Shown: positions 54,913 through 64,000 of the stretch, one piece after another
Layout of the letters: each line of letters starts with the position of its first letter
How positions within the stretch are numbered: the first letter of the stretch is position 1
Source of the DNA: Toxorhynchites rutilus septentrionalis
Lineage: Eukaryota > Arthropoda > Insecta > Diptera > Culicidae
Length of the DNA stretch: 64,000 nt
Direction of reading: 5' to 3'
NCBI RefSeq assembly: GCF_029784135.1
Contig: NC_073746.1
Span: 248,934,994 to 248,998,993, forward strand
The notes under the pieces: generated by a model
The model's input: only the letters and a program-made list of their open reading frames with translations
Databases searched by the model: none
What the model was told of the DNA's origin: nothing
Program-made: the position numbers and the translations under genes

Positions 54913-55459
54913 CAGTAAAACCTGTTTTTGTGCGGTTTATTTTTGTACGATTTTTTTGTGCGGTTTTCTGCTCTTGTGCGGTTTTTTTTCGTGCGACTTT
55001 TTTGTGCGGTATATGAAAAGAAGATTTCGATGGTTTATATGCATTTCAGTACGAAAAAAGCACATTTGCGTCTCAATTATCCACTTCTGAAATCATTCCC
55101 CTCCTCCCATCAAATGCTCTAAGTTTTTCTAAGTTTTTGCATGACATGGTATCTAACAGCATCACGTTTCGGCATGCAACTAAAAGCATAAAAACGGCCA
55201 TGCGTAACCGAAGAGGCGAACTGTCCCATCGCAAAGCAGGGAAACAAAAGGAAATTGAACGGTGAACGACGTGGATTTGAGTTATTTTCTTGGGGGAAAC
55301 TTTTTTAATGCGGTCTCTATCTACCACCCAAAATTTTTTTTTTCAAAATGTGTACCGAACACGGTTTTTTAAAGCCACTGATACATTTTCTTCACGATTA
55401 TTTTTACGCGATTTTTTTTATGCGATCCCTATCGCTCGCACAAAAAAAAGGTTTGCCTG
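54913..55459. mobile_element. Tc1/pogo-like MITE with GTGCGG subterminal repeats
   Basis: TA duplications at 54911-54912 and 55460-55461. Ends CAGTAAAACCTGTTTTTGTG and, read inward, CAGGCAAACCTTTTTTTTGT. The word TTTTTGTGCGG (or variants GTGCGA, ATGCGG, ACGCGA) recurs near both ends. No transposase. Confidence 0.75.
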
Positions 55460-55461
55460 TA

Positions 55462-56080
55462 TATTGAAACAATTTTAATACTGGACGAGTAAGAGTAAGG
55501 ACTACGAATTTAAATATGCAAATAACGTCACTCAATTATTTGCATTCAAGATTAAAAAAACTAAGAAATGTCTTTAGGAATGATAACCTGAGAGGGAGTG
55601 TAGCATATTAGGCTACAATTAACGACGATTATTCAAATATGTCCCACCTTCTCTATTGACTAACCTTTGAACCTTTGTACGACCCTGGACAGAAAGGAAT
55701 AATGTGGACAGAAAGTCGAGGGTCAAGAAAGGAAGACAGTTTAGGAAAGACACGATTCGGGATGGACGCATTACCACAGGGAGTATACTTATTTCACTAG
55801 AAATCGAAAAGAAATAACAAAAATTACATGTTTCGGGCTCTCCTGTACATCTGGGGTAATTTCGCATGTCGCTACATAAAAAAGTATTTGGACAAGGATG
55901 AGACTGCACATAGAACACCGAACTTACCTCGCATGAGAGCATCTTTGAACGCTGGATAGAAGTTCCAACTACTTAGAAGAAGATCCAAATTACCTAACTG
56001 CAAACTTTTTGAACCCGAAGTTCATGTCATTTAGGAATTCTTGAAATACAAAAAAAAATATAGAATCGACGCAAAAAACT
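55462..56080. other. No gene recognised
   Basis: A 107-codon minus-strand frame at 55619-55942 begins with a good splice donor context (TGCGAGGTAAGT), but I see no domain or partner exons. Confidence 0.4.
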
Positions 56081-56092
56081 ATACATTTTGTT

Positions 56093-56243
56093 AAGGGAAG
56101 CGATCTGGCGTAGTGGTAACATCCATGCCTATCACGCTAAAGGTCACGAGTTCAATTCTCACTCCCGACATTCTTCCAAAAATGGAAGTAAAAGTGACGA
56201 ACCAGCCAAATGAGTTGAAAGTCACTATAATACAGATAAAAAA
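56093..56243 (+). mobile_element. Short tRNA-derived SINE with 13-bp target duplication
   Basis: Flanked by TATACATTTTGTT at 56080-56092 and 56244-56256. A-box-like CTGGCGTAGTGGTAACA and B-box-like TCACGAGTTCAATTCTC occupy the first 75 bp; the body ends in an A-rich tail. A different family from the Feilai-like copies. Confidence 0.82.
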
Positions 56244-56256
56244 TATACATTTTGTT

Positions 56257-56880
56257 TAGTCAAAGCAATAAATAACTATCGTACAAAAATTATTAGAGTT
56301 TTCAAATTTTTCGATTTGCGGTGCGTTATCTATTGAACTATTCATTGTCAAAGGCGGAGGAGTAGTTTTTCATTTAAACAGAAATATCTCTGCGTTGTAA
56401 GGTCCTACAAGAATATTCTAGAAATAAAATGAAAGCTGTTTATAAGGTTAATTGGATTTGCTGTTGATTTAGTTAGTAAAAATTTGTGTTAGTCCACAAA
56501 CGTTCAAAAAAAATAATGAGAAGTTTGTGGAATATTCCAAAATTTGAAAGTTGAAGCTCTCAAATTTAGACTTCGTGCTTTGTTCCACTATCTTTTTCTA
56601 TCAAGTGCAGTACATTTTCCATGATAAGTAAAAAAAGTTAAAGTAAAATCGAACATTCTTTTAGTGTGTTTATAGCGGTCACCTGGTATGGGTAAAATGA
56701 ACGCTCGCAAATATCATGCTAAATTGATATTCTTGAACCGTTTTTTTTTTATTTTCTCGAAACTGTAAAACAAATGAATCCAAATACATTCCGCATGAAA
56801 AGAGAAAATCATGTTTCCCATCACTTCAATAAATAGAAAGCCGTTCACAAAACGTGGGCCTACTAACTATAGTGCGGAGA
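56257..56880. other. Downstream region of the NADPH oxidase gene
   Basis: On the minus strand a possible AATAAA occurs at 56748-56753, about 130 bp after the stop codon. Otherwise non-coding. Confidence 0.45.
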
Positions 56881-59800
56881 CTAACCGAATCCATCGTGAA
56901 AGTGGCGAAAATTGCAAGCATCTTTCCCATACTTTGCGCACATGTTTCTTACATCTTCCGTTAAAGCCTTTGGTCCACAGCTGAAAACTGTTACAGTTTT
57001 TCTATAAAAAACATATTTTGAGATGCCGCTTTGTATAAATTCAAAAACAAACTTTGGATATAACATGGTCAGTTCTTGAAAGGTCTTGTCCCAATCTGGT
57101 CGTCCTGGAGAAATGCGAGCATTCAACGCTGGATAGTTACAAAAGTGATCAACTAGTAAACATTCGTCAAAATTGTGAGTCCAGTACAATTTTAGTGAGA
57201 GCCGATCTGGTTGATTCTGCCGCCAGAGCTGTCGAAAAAACATCCAATTAAATCATGGAAAAGTCTAACTATGAATTACCTTATCCTGAAGTGCATTGAT
57301 AACATCTGCGAACCAGGTGAGAATTTCAACACTTCGTACTATCCAGATGAGATGTATTCGCAAAGGACGGGAGAATCTAGAATTGCTAAAAATATTCGTT
57401 TAAACAAAGATAAACCATAACAAAATAGCTGAAGCTTCCTACAGGAGATATCTGGCAAATCCAACGAAGGGTGTTATACCAATTCCGGCTCCTACATAGA
57501 CGATACGTTTGTACTGAACCATACTCCCCATCACGGAGGGGTAAGGTCCATCAACTAAAAACTCAATTATTTTAGAACATTCGATTTCACTAAAGCCATG
57601 CTGGATGCGTTCATTCTCAGCTACTATGTGGTACAGTTTCTTGGTCCAGTCACCTCTAACTGAAACTGCTAGTGACATTGAATTACTGCTATCTGTTGAG
57701 AACTATTTAGAGCCATATAATAACGCATTTTGTTCTCCAATTTTATCAGTTTAGATTACTCACGTCGATAATGGTAAAAGGATGCCACTCGATTGATGAG
57801 ATGACAGAACACTGGAGAAGAATATACTGCCCATTCCGTATTTTCATATGATTTTTTCTTGGTAAACCCAGCTTTAGATAAACTCCTTTTCCTGGTAACA
57901 GAGAAGATTGTAGCGTTGTCACAGCTCGATGGTCCGAATGAATTGTAACGTATCGGTAAACCGCATCGAAAATATACACCGATAATCCCGCCATGGGCCA
58001 AATCCATCCCTGTCGATCAGCAATACATAATACGTTAAACACTGATCAATTGGTTTAAAAATAATCTAGTTGTATCACACATAAATATTACGAATGTTAT
58101 GAAACGCTTACGAACCGTGTTAGTTAACATAGAAGCCCTTCTTCTAATCCTTGGGCTTCACAAATTGCAAATAATAAATAGTCTTCAAATGATTGAAAAT
58201 ACATTAGCATAGTGTAACATTTTAAACACATAAAAACTAATAACATCTGAAGACAGTTATTAATGTTAATTGTTTTATGAAATAGATTTTTGTTACAATC
58301 GTGTGAATAAAATTATCCGGTATTGTAGTGTAGTATAGTTGGTTTTAGAGACACTAACGTCATCAAACTTTGTACGAGTAAGTCAAATATAATAAATAAT
58401 CATAATACCCGTTTTTGTCCTGCATCGAATTCTGGGACTCCACTACAAGCAGTGACCTGAAGGTGGGTATCATTACGGAGAACCTGCTTATCTAGACTCT
58501 CACACTCAATTGGGTAAGCTTGTAAATTTGTTTGAAATTTAATTATGTTGCTGAGAATTGAGGTATAAATGGTATTTATTTATTTTTAATAATATTTCTC
58601 ATGTTTTCTTACCTCAGAGGATGATATAACATCATACAGTAGAAAAGCAAGAAGAGATGATGTATCCTGAAAAAAATGTTATAAAAACTATCCCGCATTT
58701 GGTGACGCGAAAAGTGCAGTATTACGAATAGTGTCGCCATCATCGCACACCCAGAAAAGCCTGTAGGCGTAAGAAACAGCAAACGCAACATACTCTGTTA
58801 TAAATAATAATATAAATTAATTTTACTATAAATGTCCTTGAAAAAAACTCACATCATTTTCATCAACAGCCCAATTAATAGTGGCAAATCTCTCGTCATA
58901 GTTTTCGATAAAATTGTGAATGTTTACCACATGAGCCAAGGTGTGAATCACTAGTAAATGCATTGCTTAGAATGTCAAGGATCAATGTAACAAATTTTAT
59001 ACTCACACCCTACAGAAATCAATCCAACGCCAAAATAAATATGCAGCACTTTTATTTTCTCCAGGTAGAAGACCAATATTTGAATAGACGATTTACCGAA
59101 CAGAGCATTGAACAAATTATTCAGCGATCGACACATAGGAAGAGTTATCAGCACCATGGTTACGTTCAGAACAGGGGCCGTTCCACGTGATATACAAAAC
59201 CCATTCTAGAAAAAAAAAGTCAATTCCAAAAAGTAGTACCATCGATTTTAAGTTATTTTAGGTTAGGCGTCTACAGAAATCACGTAACGCCAGAAAGAAA
59301 AGGGGGGGGGTCAAGATTGCATTACTTACTGTGTGTTAAGACGCGTCCACATTACGTCAATCGGCCTTGGCCGCCCGGTAAAGCCGGCTAAATGTGGACT
59401 TACCGCCCGGGCTTGCCGACGTGCCGAAATCCGACTCGAATCAAACCGAACCCAACCCGAAACAAGTGGGTCCGGTTCGAGAAAGTCGAACCAAAACAAA
59501 ACGAAGTAAATTAGTGTTGACGACATAGTGCTTCGTGTGTTCGTGACGGCTTCGTGCATCCGATGGGACTTCGGCTTTGTGCACCCGATGGGGCGTCCAC
59601 ATTACATGACGAACCGAATATGCCGCCTAGTACAGGCCGATCGGCATCATTCGGCATAATGTGGACGCGCCTTTAGAGATAGGAATTGCATTACGTAAGA
59701 AGGGGGAAGGGGTCTAAAATCAGAGTTTTAAGCGTTACGTAATTTGTGCACCACCCATACTGTAACCTAGACTGGGGTGACATTGCGCATTTCGAAACGA

Positions 59801-60932
59801 GCAACTCGTTTCGAGATCATTCAAACTCAAATCGAATTGATTTTAGTATTATGTATCTTCTTCGAATTAATATTTACAGTGAACTAGATTTCGAGCAAAA
59901 TTAGTCTCGAAAAGAAATGTCAAATTTTTGGACTTGTAAACAAAGCAAACTTCACGGCTATTGCAAATATCAATGCCGCAAAATATAATTGATATTATAT
60001 TAGAATTGTGAAACGATCGCGAAATGTTTTTTGACGACAGTGATAGTGAAGAAGAGAGCACGCTATTCCACAGAGCGGCAGTTGAGGGATAAAAGTGACT
60101 CTTTTTCGCTAAGTGAAAATGAGTGAGTTTGTCCTATATACGTTTCTGATAAAAATGATAATAATTATTCTTTTGTTTCAAGGTTTCGGCAGTATATCAG
60201 ACTTAGTCGAGAAGCATTTAAAAACATTTTGGATACAACCGTGTTCCAAACAACTATCAGAGGCACTGCTACTCCTGCAGCTTTGAAATGAGCGGCCGTT
60301 TTGAATCTTCTGGCTTCTGGTCGTACCAAATCAATGTAATGAAGAAGGAAACTTTTTACTTGGTGGCTCAACCAACAATTTCATCAGTATTCAATGAAAT
60401 GATGTCACTTCTGGAAAGAAGCTTATGCGAAAAATGGATCGAATTGGATACAACATCGTTATTGTATTTCTTCCCATAGTACTGGTATAAAAGTATTTTA
60501 TTTATACTCACATACTTTTACAAATGGACGTCAAAACCAAAGGAAATGCAATTGAACTTTTCTTTGATGTAAGGTATAGTATTAAAATCAACGTTTCACT
60601 AGCATTTCCCCATACGACGATCAACCACTTCTTGTCGAGACATTTGTTCTCGTTTCGAGTTGAAAAAATGCTCGAACACAATGTTACGTAATATCAAACT
60701 TTGCTCGAAACTCTACTACTGCCTCATTCATTTCGCTCGTTTCGAGCTCGCTTCGAGATTCATAATGGCAAAAGTGGTTGAAACAAACAAAAATCACTCG
60801 TTTCGAAATGCGAAATGCCACTCCTGGTATACTTACGCCCAAAATTTTCGTCAAATAAAAATATTGTGGTTCATGGTGATAATGAGAGTAGGCCCTACAA
60901 AATGTTCCTAAACCTAGACCGATTAAGATTAA
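56881..60932 (-). CDS. NADPH oxidase, Nox4-like (Nox4-art type), 5' end missing
   Basis: Nine exons found: complement(join(56881..57228, 57280..57385, 57443..57702, 57764..58009, 58409..58550, 58613..58794, 58853..58950, 59007..59205, 60837..60932)), frame kept throughout, 558 aa. The enzyme is a membrane haem/FAD protein moving electrons from NADPH to oxygen. Seen: CRAYSHYHHEPQYFYLTKIL, then SRGTAPVLN and LPMCRSL as in NOX4. The four haem histidines have standard spacing (LH...IH 14 apart in helix III, HH...YH 13 apart in helix V). Also HPFTI for FAD, GAGIGITPF and CGPKAL for NADPH. The extracellular loop exon (58409-58550) carries two cysteines. No EF-hands or peroxidase domain, so not Nox5 or Duox. 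The initiator exon (about 25 residues) lies upstream of 60932 and was not found. Assignment to arthropod Nox4-art is by resemblance. Confidence 0.88.
59337..59672. mobile_element. MITE in NADPH oxidase intron 1 (of those found)
   Basis: Ends AAGACGCGTCCACATTA and, read inward, AAGGCGCGTCCACATTATGC; TTA on both sides may be a 3-bp duplication. GC-rich, with CCGATGGG words repeated near 59560-59592. It lies inside a second, weaker inverted pair (CACGTAACGCC near 59280 and GCGTTACGTAA near 59731). Confidence 0.7.
59772..60827 (+). mobile_element. PIF/Harbinger-type element in the same intron
   Basis: Inverted ends GGGGTGACATTGCGCATTTC and GGAGTGGCATTTCGCATTTC read inward, with CTCGTTTCGAG/CGTTTCGAGCTCG subterminal repeats at both sides. 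Contains a transposase fragment. The right end lies only about 9 bp inside the intron from the splice donor at 60836. Confidence 0.7.
60178..60480 (+). pseudogene. Harbinger-type transposase N-terminal fragment
   Basis: Plus strand: RFRQYIRLSREAFKNILDTT, RGTATPALK, AAVLNLLASGRTK and, in another frame, VAQPTISSVFNEMMSLLERS, LCEKWIEL. This follows the FRxxFRLSRxAFExL...VALRFLATGxx...SxSSVSRxL order of PIF/Harbinger (HARBI1-type) transposases. Stops and frameshifts; the DDE domain is absent. Confidence 0.6.
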
Positions 60933-60939
60933 CTGAAAC

Positions 60940-61369
60940 AAAATTGCATTATTATGTAAAGTTATTTAGTTACGGTGTGTTTAAAATAGCATTTTAGTTA
61001 TCACTCAGGGTTATCAAGACTCAACAATACACATAAACATGATCTTGTGCTTAACGCAACGAGGCAGCCAATTGACATTGAGATAACTAGAAGAAATAAT
61101 GTTGAAACAACTAAAATAGCATTATCATCTTTATCATCAAACAGCATCTTGTATTACGTTAAATTTTCGTTGATCAAACAAATCAAATTGTTTGTGCATA
61201 ACTTTCTACAATATTTACTATGTGGCACTACAATAAACGAGAAATTCACGAGTTTGCGTTGGTTTGGATGTCCTCGAGAACACCCACCTTCCCACATCAA
61301 TCGATGGTCAATTACCAAAAACAAAAACATCATATGAGGGGCTTAGTCACTTACATCCCTTGCATTCTG
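60940..61369. other. Upstream of NADPH oxidase exon; no gene identified
   Basis: Should contain the intron preceding the exon at 60837-60932 (acceptor TTTGTTTCAG). The initiator exon could lie anywhere to the right, including outside the window; I could not identify it. Confidence 0.4.
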
Positions 61370-61572
61370 AGATTTTTCGTCATAGAAATTTCCTTCGACT
61401 TGCACTGATGTCACGCGTATTCTAGACCTTGCCCCTCGGAATACATTCAAGGCGTGTTATTTGGCTTAAGAAATCTCAGCTAAGTATAAATAAATAACGC
61501 TAGTTAATGCATACATTGAGATGGCAAAAGTTCCATAGGGAACGTTAACGCCATTCAAGAAGAATAAATTTA
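61370..61572 (+). mobile_element. SINE fragment, body only
   Basis: Matches the body and tail of the SINE at 39125-39355 (GACTTGCACTGATGTCACGC, GGAACGTTAACGCCATTCAA, GAAGAATAAA) but lacks the tRNA-like head. Confidence 0.7.
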
Positions 61573-61612
61573 AAGACAGTAGTAAATGAAGTCCGAATGA
61601 GGTAATATATTA

Positions 61613-62502
61613 GGGTATTTTATCGTGCAAATCAAACTTCGATATAACGTACATTTCTCTTTCAAATTTGTACGTTGTTGTTAGTAAATAATTATGAAAA
61701 AGTTCAACTAGAAGATGAAGCAAGCCTTTCTCATGATGTTTTCTTGTTTCATTTTAAATCTGGAATCACAAAACCAGTTGTGTCTCGAGATTCGTTAAAA
61801 TACAAAAAATGTGTTCTTATCAGAATACAGATAATTTATTATACTTCAGAAAAGAATATTCCTCTACAGTTCTGATGAATTTTCGTACTTTTCTTCGGAT
61901 ACCTCCTTCGAAGTTTGGACTCTCTGTTGATCATCATATCTGCAGCATCCCGAATCACTTTGGCACTTCAATTCCGCTTGACAATGGGCCAATATTTTTC
62001 GATTGGAGGATTGAGGTTTTTTTTCAAAGTAATTGATTCCATTGTCACGGTACCACTGAAGAACCTCTTGACTGTGGTGGCAGCTTGACAAATCTGGTCG
62101 AAACTTCACCGGAAGTTTCTGCAGGCACTCTCTCCTATACATTTTCGAGTCCTTTGTTATGTTTGCAACGAGAACATTGGTTTTCTGTACACAGCAATCC
62201 CTCGCCAAATCAAGAGCTTCCTGGCAAACTTATCAGTGGAAACGAACTTAAATATGTTGGGAACGTTTTCTTTAGTAGCGGTCTTATAGAATTTCAGGCT
62301 TGGGAACTGTTCAAAATCACGTATCTTCACGTACGTTTCGTCATCCATCAGCACCTTATTGTACAATTTTCGAGCACCTTTTTCGGCCACCACATTTTGC
62401 TTCAGCGTCCTGTTTGGTTGCTTGCAGGCACCAACGTGTACATTATATCGAGGTAAAATGTACGTTATATCGAGGGTACGTTATATTGAAGTTTCCCTGT
62501 AT
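61613..62502 (-). mobile_element. Decayed DD37E-like Tc1/mariner element
   Basis: The ends share CTTCGATATAACGTACATTT in inverted orientation (about 61647-61666, and 62455-62500 with the motif duplicated). It encloses a degenerate minus-strand transposase related to, but clearly different from, the ITmD37E copies elsewhere in the window. Confidence 0.6.
61880..62393 (-). pseudogene. DD37E-like transposase remnant
   Basis: Minus strand: ARKLYNKVLMDDETYVKIRD (first Asp), FEQFPSLKFYK, KFVSTDKFARKLLIWRGIAV, then in a second frame LPVKFRPDLSSCHHSQEVLQ (second Asp) and a degraded NPxxxRPIExxW region. Parallels MDDETYVKADFRQLPG...FWPDLASCHYS of the copy at 31413-32398 at low identity. Confidence 0.65.
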
Positions 62503-63055
62503 CATGCAATTCTAAGACATTTGACATCAAAAATATTTTTTGAAAACCCTGATTTCCGGTGATTTTTTCGATTTTCAAAAAAAACCCAATTTTTAACGTC
62601 GGCTTCACTAGTAAACGAATTTCGATTGAGCTAATATTTTGCATTGGGTAATAACATTATTGTGCAAATCAACATTTCAGCAAGCAGCAAGTTCCGAATA
62701 AAAAATCGAGATAACTTATTTATTGGCACCTAAAACCTTACGTTTCGCCTCGTATTCCGAAAAAAAAAGTCCCAGAGTGTTAATTTTTTACAAATTTTTT
62801 TTTTCTAGATGACATTAGATCTTGCAATTTCATACAATTTTAAGACATTTGGCATCAACAAATTTTTTTTGATGAAAACCCTGATTTCCTTTACTCCCGC
62901 TTTGGATGATTTTTCGATTTTCAAAAAACTCAAACTTTGACCGCTTTGCGCCACTCTCGCTTAAGTCCGATTGAAATTTTGCATAGGGTGCTTTTTCGAG
63001 GTGGTGAGCATTTTTTATGGGGTAACTTATAAGTATTTTTGGAATTTTTCCCATA
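62503..63055. repeat. Pair of diverged direct repeats, about 150 bp each
   Basis: 62505-62600 and 62828-62940 share, in the same order, AAGACATTTGRCATCAA, GAAAACCCTGATTTCC and GATTTTTCGATTTTCAAAAAA. Non-coding; family unknown. Confidence 0.6.
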
Positions 63056-64000
63056 CATTCATTGGCACCCTAATGGACAAGTTTATAATAGTGAAGTAGA
63101 AGTTTATTGCTCGTGAGAGGAATAAATTTATTCAACCAAGGTCTAAACTTATCACGAATGTCCTTTAAATGATGAAACATCGAATTAATTCACCTATAAG
63201 TTGTGCTTTTCAGATGTTTAAACGGGCAAACCCTCAATTATTTTGCTTTTGGTACCAGTCAGCTTCTAGACAGTCCACCTTTGGCTATTTGATTTCCGTT
63301 TATTGACGCAGGGCATTCGTCAGGAATAGAATAAACAGACTTTCCATAGTCCATCTCATTCTCACTGGAAAATGTCCGAGGATTGTAGCGTTATGTCGAC
63401 GCAAGAAATGGGCATTTTCTTCAGGGAATCCACTTCACCACCAGTATCCCTCTAAGTCGAAGGAACAATTATTAAAGGATGTTCCGGTCTGAATGGGGAC
63501 TGATGATTACTAATAAAACAATTTCGACTTACCGCTAGAAAATATTTGAACATTGCCTTTTTCATAACAAAACATGTTCCGCCACAACCTTCCATTGCGA
63601 AAGCTCAGTTCTCTAGATAATTGACCGTATACAATTCAAAGGATGATATCCACTTAATCAATGATTCACGCAAATCACAAATGTTGTTGAATAAGAAATT
63701 TAACAAAAAAATCTCTAAAACAACTACGCCATTCACCGATGCCATTGGTTTGCCCAACTGGGCAGATGCTGGAGAGGTTGTTGGTGCGTGCTTTCAAATG
63801 AACAAAGACATTCAAGCGACATGCTGACTCACGATGCCGTTCCCAAGCATAAATGTTGCTGTGTTTTCAATTCTCCGAAGTTCGCATGTTTACGGTTCAC
63901 ATTCGCTTTTTTTATTTTGTTTCGTAATTCTTCGATTTTTCTTGCGATCAAGATACATAAAAACAGCTAGTTGATTTGTTCGTGCTCATTCACCTCCATT
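63056..64000. other. No gene recognised
   Basis: Only short frames without recognisable domains. Confidence 0.4.

Noticed and set aside
55619..55942. 107-codon minus-strand frame starting next to a good splice donor
   Set aside because: No recognisable protein features or partner exons.

Overview
The window is insect nuclear DNA, most probably from a culicine (Aedes-type) mosquito. The clues are very short GT-AG introns (51-70 bp), a DD37E transposon of the ITmD37E type known from mosquitoes, tRNA-headed SINEs resembling Feilai, I-clade and Jockey-type non-LTR remnants, many MITEs, and a NADPH oxidase of the arthropod Nox4-like kind. No bacterial genes or operons are present. All splice models below were read by eye from frame and GT/AG consensus; no transcript data were available.

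Layout. 0-4.5 kb: a stack of transposons, with a MITE inside a DD41D mariner inside a 3.8-kb element with an 8-bp target duplication, itself inside an older mariner. 5.8-6.2 kb: a MITE. 6.5-7.5 kb: an intact, intron-containing gag-like (retrotransposon ORF1-type) gene. 8.2-37.5 kb: a large inverted structure. Its left arm carries a 198-bp satellite (62 full monomers plus a partial one); its right arm carries older, shorter arrays of the same monomer. Each arm has a leader with a TATA box and an initiator pointing into its own array. Between the arms lies an ITmD37E transposon interrupted by a complete, apparently very young Ty3/gypsy-type retrotransposon (gag and pol on the minus strand, 1434-bp LTRs with no difference seen). 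37.5-40.9 kb: a deleted DD41D mariner, a SINE and a foldback repeat.

41.1-50.9 kb: three dispersed paralogous small genes (188, 203 and 155 aa). They share intron positions, a helical core, a CCG-x11-HY-x3-H zinc-finger-like motif and a conserved C-terminal exon; each has a polyadenylation signal. Between them lie hAT, mariner, ITmD37E, SINE and non-LTR debris. 51-54.4 kb: non-LTR remnants, including a 5'-truncated I-clade element with a 40-bp perfect hairpin, inserted in a MITE. 54.9-56.3 kb: a Tc1/pogo-like MITE and a SINE. 56.9-60.9 kb: a host NADPH oxidase gene (minus strand, nine exons found, first exon not found). 61.4-63 kb: a SINE fragment, a decayed DD37E-like transposase and simple repeats.

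Likely functional host genes are the NADPH oxidase, the three-member CCHH family and possibly the gag-like gene. The most interesting unexplained features are the CCHH family and the promoter-led satellite arrays in inverted arms.
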